A DNA stretch of 41,861 nt, taken from NCBI GenBank assembly GCA_003551565.1, contig PUMZ01000142.1:1-41861 (forward strand), given 5' to 3'. Both the position numbers and the translations under genes were made by a program. The notes under the pieces are model-generated. The model was not told where the DNA came from. It ran no database searches and saw only the letters and a list, made by a program, of their open reading frames with translations. How positions within the stretch are numbered: position 1 is the first letter of the stretch; each line of letters begins with the position of its first letter. This DNA is from Candidatus Brocadiaceae bacterium (GTDB lineage Bacteria > Planctomycetota > Brocadiia > SM23-32). Of this stretch, positions 1 to 8,271 are shown piece after piece.

Positions 1-530
1 CCGAGGTCGATCAGCTTGACGCGTCCTGCGGCGCCGATTCCGGAGCCGGTTATGATGACGTTGTCGGAGCACATATCGCGGTAAACCAGTCCTTTCGAGT
101 GTATTTCAGCCAGGGCCCGGCACAACTGTTCCGCCCAGATGTTCATGTGTTTTTTCACTCTTTTATCTTTGCAGCTTATAAGCCTCTTGAGCGTTACGCC
201 GCGTACAAACTCCTGAACGATATAGCGCGGGCCGTTGCGCCGGCCGTATTCTTTTCCCGCTCCGAGTGTGGCGACCAGGTAGCTGTTGTTATGTTCTTCT
301 CCCCCGGGATTCAACATCATTCCCGTTTGGGCTTCGGTAGGTATGTTGTATTTCCCCTCGATCTTCCTCGCCGTACGCTCGTATGATTTCGTATACAGCT
401 TGACGGCCACCGGTTCGTCCGAATGCATTGGGGCGGCTTCCAGAACCAGTGATTTTTCTCCGGCATGGACCAATCGCCGGGCATAATAATCGCCGAAACG
501 GGATTGTTCTTCTGAACGGAAGAAAACCAT
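1..530 (-). CDS. Protein-kinase-like protein, N-terminal part (runs off window)
   Basis: Reading on the minus strand from the ATG at 530, the frame stays open for 176 codons to the window edge. The translation carries the landmarks of a eukaryotic-like kinase fold: a VAVK motif with the candidate ATP-binding lysine (about residue 49), a hinge-like QEFVRG segment, the catalytic loop YRDMCSDN (a variant of HRDLKPxN that keeps the aspartate and asparagine) and the metal-binding segment as IDLG. A clear glycine-rich loop is not visible. A GGAG Shine-Dalgarno lies 10 nt before the ATG. The likely activity is Ser/Thr phosphotransfer or a small-molecule kinase of the same fold. The C-lobe and any sensor domain lie outside the window, so substrate and topology cannot be judged. 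The kinase fold is fairly sure; protein kinase activity is inference. Confidence 0.75.
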   Translation of the reverse strand, partial: MVFFRSEEQSRFGDYYARRLVHAGEKSLVLEAAPMHSDEPVAVKLYTKSYERTARKIEGKYNIPTEAQTGMMLNPGGEEHNNSYLVATLGAGKEYGRRNGPRYIVQEFVRGVTLKRLISCKDKRVKKHMNIWAEQLCRALAEIHSKGLVYRDMCSDNVIITGSGIGAAGRVKLIDL

Positions 531-746
531 AATGAATGCACTCCAAACAGTAGTGTCCGGTTGTTTCAGTTTGCTTAAGCCATAACTTCATTTTTTTTAA
601 TATTATGTATCTTTTGATCGCCGTGCACGACTTCACTGTGAATCAGGCGCACTGGTAATACTCCAGTATAAGATGCGCTTATGAACAATGATTTGCAAAA
701 ACAAAAGGAGGCGTCTTGTAACCAGTTTCCAATGTATAACTTATAA

Positions 747-768
747 CCGGGCGGTAGCGACCGTCCGG
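747..768 (-). terminator. Hairpin downstream of the FG-GAP gene
   Basis: Two 9-nt arms (747-755 and 760-768) pair around an AGCG tetraloop with one G-U pair. The hairpin lies about 40 nt past the stop of the FG-GAP gene on the minus strand. No real T-run follows, so it is a weak terminator candidate. The rest of 531-806 shows no gene. Confidence 0.3.
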
Positions 769-806
769 GATCTTTTGTACCCGGAGTGTTCTTAAAGTCT
801 CACCTA

Positions 807-1889
807 TCAGCTCCCTTCATTGTAGAAAACATAAAGCCCGTCTTTGCCTGGGGCTATGATATCAAGGCGACCGCGCCCTCTGAGATCCGCCACGTCAAAG
901 TAAATACCACAGCCCGTTCCTTGTCCGGCAGGACCGTAATCAATAATCTGTTTGCTGAAAGACTCGCCGTTCCATTTAAAGTAATAGATGCCGACCTGAT
1001 CTTCGGTCCCGGGGTCGCTGCCGCAGTGAGCCCGGTAGCGTTTCCCGGTAATAAGTTCAGCGCAGCCATCACCATCGAGGTCAACCCAGCGCATATGATG
1101 GTACTGCGAATTGTACGGATCGATAGGATGTTTTACCCAGCTTATCTTGCCGTTGACGTCCCTTTTTTGCTCCCACCATGCTAATCCATAATCATGGCTT
1201 TGACCGACTATCAGGTCGTTAAGGCCGTTGCCATTGACGTCGGTTACTAAGACGGGAACGCTTGCGCTGCCGAGGTTGAAGTCCGGGTGGAACTTCCATC
1301 GTCCGCGATAAGTATCTTCGGGCGCTTCCAGCCAGCCGTTAGCCAGGACAAAATCGCCGCGGCCACTGCCCGAGATATCACCCCAGCCCAGGCCATGCCC
1401 CTGTGGCTGATCGAAGATAGTATATGGGGTAAAAGTGCCTCTCCCCCGTCCGTTTGGGCCAGTATCGAGTTTGTAGACTGTCAGCGGCCCGTTTGGTGTG
1501 TTCGGCACGAGTTCGTTGACACCGTCATTGTCCACGTCCCAGGCAAAAGTCGTTTCGATATTTCCGCATTTGGCGATGACGTGTTCAGGCCACTCAACCC
1601 CTGGCTGCCCGGGGTTCTCGCGCCACCTGAGAGTATTCCCCCACCACCCACCGGTAACGAAATCGAGGTGCCCGTCACCGTTCACATCGATGGGTATGGT
1701 GGAAAAATCATCATAGTATTCTCCTACCGCTATGACTTCTCCGATCGGATAGCAACTCGTAAAATCAGGCCCCTTATACCACCAGGCTCCGGAGACTATA
1801 TCGTATATGCCGTCATTATTAACATCGAAAACGCCTGCCGTTTCATACCTTTCATCGGCAATCAATACTTTCCTGAACTTTAATGGCAT
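807..1889 (-). CDS. FG-GAP/VCBS repeat protein
   Basis: A 360-residue protein made almost entirely of FG-GAP/VCBS-type blades. Repeated calcium-loop-like motifs of the D-x-N/D-x-D-G type are seen in FDVNNDGIYDIVSG, DVNGDGHLDFVTG, DVDNDGVNELV, DVNGNGLNDLIVG and DLDGDGCAELITG, each followed by a short beta segment and often a WW or GW pair. Such blades build a seven-bladed beta-propeller as in integrin alpha chains, used for carbohydrate or protein contacts. Oddly, the first residues (MPLKFRKVL) are not a signal peptide, although family members are usually secreted. Either the true start lies in the disrupted region upstream or the protein is cytoplasmic. The start lies 14 nt after the end of a broken Gfo/Idh reading frame on the same strand, suggesting a former sugar-catabolic cluster. 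No enzymatic domain is visible. Confidence 0.8.
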   Translation of the reverse strand: MPLKFRKVLIADERYETAGVFDVNNDGIYDIVSGAWWYKGPDFTSCYPIGEVIAVGEYYDDFSTIPIDVNGDGHLDFVTGGWWGNTLRWRENPGQPGVEWPEHVIAKCGNIETTFAWDVDNDGVNELVPNTPNGPLTVYKLDTGPNGRGRGTFTPYTIFDQPQGHGLGWGDISGSGRGDFVLANGWLEAPEDTYRGRWKFHPDFNLGSASVPVLVTDVNGNGLNDLIVGQSHDYGLAWWEQKRDVNGKISWVKHPIDPYNSQYHHMRWVDLDGDGCAELITGKRYRAHCGSDPGTEDQVGIYYFKWNGESFSKQIIDYGPAGQGTGCGIYFDVADLRGRGRLDIIAPGKDGLYVFYNEGS

Positions 1890-1903
1890 AGAAGATACTC
1901 GAA

Positions 1904-2293
1904 TTATTTACCTGTTTTAAGTTTAATATATTCCCGCGCCGTCTTCATGTCTTCGATGGCCTGATGCGCCTCACAAGGTGGCTCAATCTCACCGTTAACC
2001 GCTTTGACAAAGTTGATCGCCTGCTGTTTCATCGCATGCATCCACGGCATAGAAGGGCGGATACGCTCGGGGCGTTTCCCTTCTCCAGGGTCGCGATACA
2101 TTTCGACGGTGCCTGCGCGATTATACGCGAGGGGCGCAGGCAATTCCAGGCGTATATAACCCCTTTCGAATGCTACCAGTGCCAATTCTTCCCATTTCCT
2201 TTCCTTTTTCCACGGGAGCCAAATCATGCTCCCAATGACACAATTTAATGAAAACAAGAAAATCGTTTGAAAGCAGAGACGCAGAATTCTCAC
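1904..2293 (-). pseudogene. C-terminal remnant of a Gfo/Idh/MocA-family oxidoreductase
   Basis: From about residue 34 this 129-codon frame reads like the end of a Gfo/Idh/MocA dehydrogenase: AFERGYIRLELPAPL, a GTVEMYRD strand, an AINFVKAVNGEIEPPCEA segment and the closing helix IEDMKTAREYIKL. Family members are about 330-400 residues with an N-terminal Rossmann fold (GxGxxG) and a catalytic EKP motif. Both are missing, and the 79 nt upstream to the next stop contain no homologous piece. The first 33 residues look like non-coding translation. It is therefore most likely a deletion remnant between the OstA-like gene and the FG-GAP gene. Expression of the fragment is unlikely to give an active enzyme. 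Confidence 0.65.
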
Positions 2294-2372
2294 TCAAAAG
2301 TTCAACTCGGAATGAATGGACAGCGCACGTGGTTTCACGGAATCACTGGTTTCGGAGCGATCGGGCCGCTGC

Positions 2373-5027
2373 CTACCTGTTCTCAATGGTTGTTTTGGCC
2401 GGGGACGCGCCTTCCGGCAGTGCGACCCGTCCGCTGGTGCGGTCGATGCGGATCAATTCACCCTCGATCGCAACGCCGTCCCGTCTTAACGCCGCGGGTT
2501 TGCCTTCTATTTCATACGTGTCGTCGGACCTGTTCCATTGCAAACTATCGCCCCGTGCATGGAGCCTGCCGGCTTCCTCTTCATACCAGATCATAACCTC
2601 CTCCCGGGCGGTGGCCCGGCGCAGTGCATTTTTTCGCGTTGCCGGATCGAAAGCGAAAAATAATCTGAGCTGTTCCGCTCTGAGACGGCGTTCGGCGTCG
2701 GTGACTCTGACACCGGTGCGTGCGATCAGATGGTCGAGTTCTCCGCCGGGGGCGAACACGGCCGAGGCTTTCCCGGCCGACAGTTCCCACCCCTGCTCTC
2801 CGGCCGAGACCAGACTGACATCACGTGTGGCGTTCAGGTAGCGCAATCGGCGCCCTTCGTCCAGGTCGACGCGCAGTTTGCCGCATTGCAGAGTTGTTTC
2901 TGAAAAAACGGCTTCGACATCGCCTTCAAAGACAGCATACAACTCTTGCATGTCGATCGTCATTCTGTCGGTCCATTGTATAGTATCATCGGGAGGTCCT
3001 TTGCGAATGATGGTCAGGGCGCCGGCGGAGGGGGATTGCATTATTTCCTCTTCCAGCAGTCCTTCCAGCTGTTCGGCCCTCACCTGCCACCGGATGTTTT
3101 CAGCGGAATCGGCATCGTCCGTGGACTGTTTCTCGCCGGTTTTGATCGTCGCATCGTCCGGACCGTTGTCCGTGGTCTGTCCATCGTGCGACCCGGCGCT
3201 TCCGGTCTCGTGGTCATCTCCTTCCGCCGCCCAGGCCTGGAAGGGGGGAGCGTCGGTGACTGTCAGCAGGGCGCCGCCGCTTGCCTGGAGTTTGAGAGGA
3301 TTCATCTCATCATCAAAGAACACATCGAGCCTGTCGGTATCGAGTTCCCTTCCGTTCTGGGCGGATTGCACGGCGCCGCGGAAGGTCGCCTTGCCGGCGC
3401 CGTCCCAGTCCATATCTTCGCTCCATTGGATCCTCAGAGGCGATGAAGGCATGTGATCCTTGTGAGCGTTCTTCGCATCCAGGATCATCCTGCCTTCGCC
3501 CGGGCAATGCAGGGTGTTGTTTTCGAGGTTAAAGTCCATCCGCCTTGCTTTCATTTCCCGCCCGGGTTCGGTGATGACGACCCATTGGTCGTCCCCTGTT
3601 GTGGACATTGTGATGCGCTCCCCGGCCATATCCCACAGAAGTTCCCGGGCTTTGATCCGCTGTTCTCCCTGCACGTATCGGACGTCATTTCTGGCGTGGA
3701 GCGATACCACCTGCATTTTTTCGGTTTCGAAGGCAAGTTCCAGGATCTCGCACTCAAGCCTGGAATCGTCCTGCCGGACGTTCACCTGTTTCTCGAATCT
3801 GGCATCTCCCTTCTTCCCGTCTTCGGTGTACACCATATTGCCTTCCCACTCGATCCGCACCGGTTTTCCGGAGGCGGCGAACGGCGCTGCGCCGTTGACC
3901 GGCGCCGTTTCGTGGTCCTCCTGCGTTTCCCAGGTCAGTTCGCCCGGGCCATTGACTCTGAGCCGGTTGCGCAGGCGATAAAAATCCATCTCGTTTCCGG
4001 TAATCTCTATATCACCGGCCGTCAGTTGTGCCGGGCTACCCTGAATTTTCCCGATCTGGGTGAAATTTTGCCATCCCAGCCGTTCTCCGGTTGCTATCCA
4101 GCCTTCAAACGTGAACTGTATGTTGCCGGTCGCTTCGATTCCCGTTATCTCAACTCTGTCGGTTTCTTCTTCCCGGTCAATGCTTATTTCCAGTTTGTCG
4201 GCATGGAGTTTGCGGTCATGGGTCCGCACCGTAACGTTGTCGTGGTAATCAATTTTTTGCAGCAGATGGGAATAGACCATGTTTCCTTCCGCCTGTATGG
4301 TGACATTGTGATGGTCGTCCCCGGTTGCATCGTCTCCGCCCTGTGTTTCGGAGGCGAGGAAATATTCGGTGACCCTGTAGATCGTTGTCGTCGAATCCTC
4401 GCCGATCGTGACCCTTTGCATCGGCAGCTCCACCACGAGCCCCCGGCCCCGGACATTCAGTGAAAGCCATTTCCCTTGCTGTTCGTCGTCGTTGAGTTCA
4501 TAGTGGTTCATCTCCACGTGTTCATTGGAAACGAGCCGGCGGTCCCGGGCATCGAAGCGGATACTTTCGGTATGCAGTTCAAAATCGGGACCGATCGCTT
4601 CGACGGACTCGGACATGCGGATCCTCTGGTTTCTTTTGTCGAGCTCCGCTTTTCTTGCCGTCAAGGTTATTATGAGCGGTTCAGGCTGTTCTTCTCCGTC
4701 CGCTTCCGGTTCCTGCTCAACCGTCAGGACGACTTCCGGGGATTCGATCTGATAGATGTCGTTTTCGAAGACAACGGCTCTGGAGCCCTTGATGAGCGTT
4801 TTCCCGGCGTTGTCATTGGTTGTCATCTCCGTGTCGAAATCCTCCACTCTGAGCTTGACGTCGTTGTTGGCCAGCGCATTGTGCAAAGCGGCGGTGTGCG
4901 GCAACGGATGCCGGCGCGGGTGGTGAAGGAGCGGGCCGGAGATTAGAAGGGCCGGCAACAGAACCGGCAGCAATCGTAACAGTCTGCGGCCGGAGCCTGA
5001 GCTTGTGGTGTGCCTGCTGGCTTTCAT
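2373..5027 (-). CDS. Giant LptC/OstA-like envelope protein
   Basis: An 884-residue protein. The ATG at 5027 is preferred because GAGGG lies 8 nt upstream. A basic N-terminus and one hydrophobic segment (about residues 16-33) suggest an inner-membrane anchor or signal sequence. Residues about 55-175 have LptC character: a G-S-R-A strand, a long two-strand excursion, TARKAELD, and FELHTESIRFDARDRRLVS ending in VEM. The rest is a series of OstA/LptA-type beta segments of the pattern ADKLEI, ATGNIQF, ARELLWD, AEQLRLFF and HARGDSLQW; the last unit ends with a region typical of LptA C-termini (IEGKPAALRRDGVAIEGE). LptC and LptA are normally about 190 residues each and form a beta-jellyroll bridge carrying lipopolysaccharide across the periplasm. 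One acidic linker (about 605-645) interrupts the series. It is 4 nt downstream of the AsmA-like gene, so the two are co-translated. A lipid-transport role is inferred. Confidence 0.75.
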   Translation of the reverse strand: MKASRHTTSSGSGRRLLRLLPVLLPALLISGPLLHHPRRHPLPHTAALHNALANNDVKLRVEDFDTEMTTNDNAGKTLIKGSRAVVFENDIYQIESPEVVLTVEQEPEADGEEQPEPLIITLTARKAELDKRNQRIRMSESVEAIGPDFELHTESIRFDARDRRLVSNEHVEMNHYELNDDEQQGKWLSLNVRGRGLVVELPMQRVTIGEDSTTTIYRVTEYFLASETQGGDDATGDDHHNVTIQAEGNMVYSHLLQKIDYHDNVTVRTHDRKLHADKLEISIDREEETDRVEITGIEATGNIQFTFEGWIATGERLGWQNFTQIGKIQGSPAQLTAGDIEITGNEMDFYRLRNRLRVNGPGELTWETQEDHETAPVNGAAPFAASGKPVRIEWEGNMVYTEDGKKGDARFEKQVNVRQDDSRLECEILELAFETEKMQVVSLHARNDVRYVQGEQRIKARELLWDMAGERITMSTTGDDQWVVITEPGREMKARRMDFNLENNTLHCPGEGRMILDAKNAHKDHMPSSPLRIQWSEDMDWDGAGKATFRGAVQSAQNGRELDTDRLDVFFDDEMNPLKLQASGGALLTVTDAPPFQAWAAEGDDHETGSAGSHDGQTTDNGPDDATIKTGEKQSTDDADSAENIRWQVRAEQLEGLLEEEIMQSPSAGALTIIRKGPPDDTIQWTDRMTIDMQELYAVFEGDVEAVFSETTLQCGKLRVDLDEGRRLRYLNATRDVSLVSAGEQGWELSAGKASAVFAPGGELDHLIARTGVRVTDAERRLRAEQLRLFFAFDPATRKNALRRATAREEVMIWYEEEAGRLHARGDSLQWNRSDDTYEIEGKPAALRRDGVAIEGELIRIDRTSGRVALPEGASPAKTTIENR

Positions 5028-5031
5028 GTGT

Positions 5032-8000
5032 TCAACCCTCATCGTCATTATCGGTAACAAACCGCATGGGGAACGTAAACAGATCGTACAATGCTTCGGC
5101 CGGCCGTGTCAACCGGCCGATTGCGTCGTAGGAATAATCGGGATCGTCGACGGGGCCGGTGACTCTGATCCGTATCAGCTCCCGTTGAACGGGCCTTAAA
5201 ATCGTCCTTATCGCCGGGCTCAGCAGTGGTATGCCCCCCTCGGGCACCGAGGCGGCCACGATTGTCAGATCCAGTTCGGCGTCCTCCAGCCGGATCGTCC
5301 CCCATCCCGTCATTTCTGCGCTCGGGCTGCGGAGTTCAAAATGCTGTATGTACGCATAATCGTCGCGGATATAATACTGTAGCTGTCCCCGGTCGAAGTT
5401 TCCTGAAGCCCCGGGCCGGGAGAGGTGGAGTATGTCGATAATGCCTAAAAAGACAGGGGCCTGCCATATTCGCCCTTCCGTGAGGGAGAGTTCCCCCTGG
5501 CCCTTCAGGGTCGGTTGCTCCCCCATGCGACCCGCAATATCAAGCATGCCGGAGAGCTTGCCCGCCACATCCCTCTCGCGGCCGGTCATTTCCCTGATCA
5601 GCTTGCGGATGTCCAGTCGCTGGAAATCAACAGTCCCTTCATAACGCACGTCTCCAGGTCCATCCAGCCCGGAAACAAACCCCTGCAGGGTCGCTTTTCC
5701 CCCGCCCACCATGCCGTGCACGTTCGGGGCATGGATCGAATCGTGCGAGACGATCAGGTTGCCGGAAAGCGACGACAGCCGCAGCGGAAAAGCGTGCCAC
5801 TGCGCGGAAACCCTTTTCAGTTCGGTATCGAGATGGTAGGAAAACCCATCCTGTTGCGATGAATTCCTCCCAAAAGCGACGGATCCTCCGATCGATACAA
5901 GGCCTTCAGGGCGCAGGGTATCCCACAGTTTCCCTCCCCATCCGGGGATGCTTTCCATGATGTCCCGGTGGAGATTCATGTCTTGCACGTCCACGCGGAA
6001 CCGGCCTTTTTCAAGTTCCAGGTCATATTTTCCACGGACATCGATAAATGTCGCCTCGGGTTCAACTTTCTCTTCGGCTGGGGGCTGAAGGGATCCCAGC
6101 GCCCCTCTCAGCGATTCGATCCGTAAGGCGCCCCCGCTCAGGTGTACGGTTCCCGATATCTCCTCCAGCGGCACGGGGAGAAAGTCCACTTCCACCTGCC
6201 CGGAGCGCAGATGGAATATGCCCGCAAAATCCGACGCGCTGTCTTTCAGTTTCATCTCGCCATCCACGCGTAAGGCGGGCTTCCACTCCTCCGGCAGCGT
6301 CGCCCTGGCATCGGGGAGTTTTTCCAGAAACGCCCGGTTCACTTCCAGCCCGGAAAATGTCATCTTAAGATCCTCCGCTTTCCCGTCCGTGCGGAATTTT
6401 CCGCTCACTGAAATACGGGCCGAGTTCTCTTCCTGGGGCAGTCGGCCGCTGACATCTCTCAAATGGACGGCGTTGCCGTCGGTGAAGAGTTCTCCTTCCA
6501 GGTCGACGAACCTGAATGGCAGCTCCGGTGCTGTCACCGATGTATCGGAAAACTTGATCCCGGCGCGGTAGTCCGCCTTTTCGGCGTCGACGGCCTTCCG
6601 GACGGTCAGGACTAAATCGGCGGCGCCTTCCGGGTCCATTGTCTGGAGCAAACCGGCATCCGCCCCCGGCAATTCGGCGAGCAATGCCTGAGTGAACCGG
6701 ATATTTTCTGCTTCGATCCGGACATTTTCGGCCTCCCCGTCCATGTTGAACGCACCGTCGATCAGCAGCCGGCCGTTGCTGTCTTCCCGGGGTATCTTCC
6801 CGCTTATCCGGACGAGCCGGACCCGATTGTCATCGATAAGGAGCGTTCCGTATATTTTTTCTATCGGGAAAGGGATGTCGGCGGGAGCGATCCTGACGTC
6901 GTGCAATGCCGTCACGGCGAAGAAATCCGTTGTGCCTCCACGCTCCTTGCTTCTGATCGTCAGGTCGAGATCGGCCGTTCCGGAGGCCCGGAGGGATTCC
7001 CGGATTTTCTCCCCGCTTCCGGGTATGTGCCTCAGAATGTCCTCGGTCAGGGGCAGCCCTCTGGCCGTAATGTTCAACGTCGTCGCCCAGTTCTCCATTT
7101 CGGTCGAGCCGCTGATTTTGACGGGTGCTTTTCTGCTTGCGCCGTCGACGTCCACGTCGATCAGTCCCGTGATATCCCGGAAGTTGGCTTTTTCCCCGAC
7201 GATTTCCACCACTCCGCTCAGGTTGTCGATGCGGACAGGGTAAAACCGGGACGTCGCGCTCATGTCTTCGAGATGAACACGCCCGCTCCATGCGGGTCCA
7301 TATCCATCGTCGGTGCTGGCAACGCTCAGCGCGAAATCCCCGCTTGCGATCCCGCGCGGACGGAAGTGGCTTTCCAGGTTCAAACCGCGCGGGATCCAGT
7401 CCAGAAACGCCCGGTCAACTTTCAGGCGGGAGACGTTCACGTTCAGCTCGAGTCCATTGCCGTCGAAGATGCCCCGGAATTCGGTCCCTCTCAGGTACCC
7501 TTTTGCGATGCGTCCTGAAAACTTCCAGGCGCCGGGGGAAAACGATGTCCGCTTGATTTCTGCGTCGATGCCGGCGATGTTTCGGGAAGTCAGATCGCCG
7601 AAAACCTCCTCCGAGGTCAACTGCACGTTCGCGTTTTCGAGGTGGATGCCCTGGCGCAAAAGTTCCCGGAAACGGGGGTCCTCCACTTCAATGTGCTCGA
7701 GGAATTCTTCGATATTCCAGCGCCCCCGGTGGGGCAGATACTCGATGTTGACGGTCGGGCGGTCCACCGTTACCCGTTGAGGCACCCAGTGGCGGCGCAA
7801 AAACAACCGCGGGTTGAGTTCGGCCAGTGCTTCGTCCCAGCTGACCAGAGGCTGCTCTGCCTCCGGCGCCTTGATGGCGCCGCCGGAGACGGAAAAAAGC
7901 AACGAGGGAGTCAGTTCAGCGTTCCCGGCAAAGAAATCGAACCCGGGGTGCACTTCCTCGTGGAATCTCTCCCGGAGCGTCGATACCAGACGCGGACCGG

Positions 8001-8097
8001 CGGTCAGGCGGTTCCATGCCAGTATCGTCGCGGCCGCCGCAGCGGCAACGACGAGGAGGAGGATCATCGACACTTTGATAAATTTTCGTTTTCGCAA
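5032..8097 (-). CDS. AsmA/TamB-like protein with ~120-residue tandem repeats
   Basis: A protein of about 1021 residues. There is no upstream ATG; the TTG at 8097 is chosen because GGGA lies 7 nt before it and it gives a basic N-terminus ahead of one transmembrane helix (about residues 11-28), leaving the rest in the periplasm. A TTG at 8103 is the alternative. After an AsmA-like N-terminal part (GAIKAP, PTVNIEYLP), a unit starting with a short LxxIP/LP motif recurs at about residues 235, 358, 476, 594 and 717, with a degenerate sixth at about 836. Each holds a P-x-G-x-A-D-x-x-L-x-V strand and a PFPxxxxxGxL strand. The C-terminus (DAELDLTIVAASVP, RIRVTGPVDDPDYSY) is typical of AsmA family ends. 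AsmA/TamB/YhdP proteins are thought to be groove-like phospholipid conduits to the outer membrane. It sits between thiC and the OstA-like gene on the same strand. Confidence 0.8.
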   Translation of the reverse strand: MRKRKFIKVSMILLLVVAAAAAATILAWNRLTAGPRLVSTLRERFHEEVHPGFDFFAGNAELTPSLLFSVSGGAIKAPEAEQPLVSWDEALAELNPRLFLRRHWVPQRVTVDRPTVNIEYLPHRGRWNIEEFLEHIEVEDPRFRELLRQGIHLENANVQLTSEEVFGDLTSRNIAGIDAEIKRTSFSPGAWKFSGRIAKGYLRGTEFRGIFDGNGLELNVNVSRLKVDRAFLDWIPRGLNLESHFRPRGIASGDFALSVASTDDGYGPAWSGRVHLEDMSATSRFYPVRIDNLSGVVEIVGEKANFRDITGLIDVDVDGASRKAPVKISGSTEMENWATTLNITARGLPLTEDILRHIPGSGEKIRESLRASGTADLDLTIRSKERGGTTDFFAVTALHDVRIAPADIPFPIEKIYGTLLIDDNRVRLVRISGKIPREDSNGRLLIDGAFNMDGEAENVRIEAENIRFTQALLAELPGADAGLLQTMDPEGAADLVLTVRKAVDAEKADYRAGIKFSDTSVTAPELPFRFVDLEGELFTDGNAVHLRDVSGRLPQEENSARISVSGKFRTDGKAEDLKMTFSGLEVNRAFLEKLPDARATLPEEWKPALRVDGEMKLKDSASDFAGIFHLRSGQVEVDFLPVPLEEISGTVHLSGGALRIESLRGALGSLQPPAEEKVEPEATFIDVRGKYDLELEKGRFRVDVQDMNLHRDIMESIPGWGGKLWDTLRPEGLVSIGGSVAFGRNSSQQDGFSYHLDTELKRVSAQWHAFPLRLSSLSGNLIVSHDSIHAPNVHGMVGGGKATLQGFVSGLDGPGDVRYEGTVDFQRLDIRKLIREMTGRERDVAGKLSGMLDIAGRMGEQPTLKGQGELSLTEGRIWQAPVFLGIIDILHLSRPGASGNFDRGQLQYYIRDDYAYIQHFELRSPSAEMTGWGTIRLEDAELDLTIVAASVPEGGIPLLSPAIRTILRPVQRELIRIRVTGPVDDPDYSYDAIGRLTRPAEALYDLFTFPMRFVTDNDDEG

Positions 8098-8271
8098 GTG
8101 CAAATCCCGGTGAGCAGTTTCTGGTTTCCGATTCTTGTTGCGACAGCACGTATGATTCAGACAGGATCAAATTGAGGATGTGCGAAAAAATAACGCCTTT
8201 TACCATATCTTTTTTTCATTAATGTCTTACTGACCCATTCTCAATCCCCGTTTTGAAAAAGAATTCGGTGC

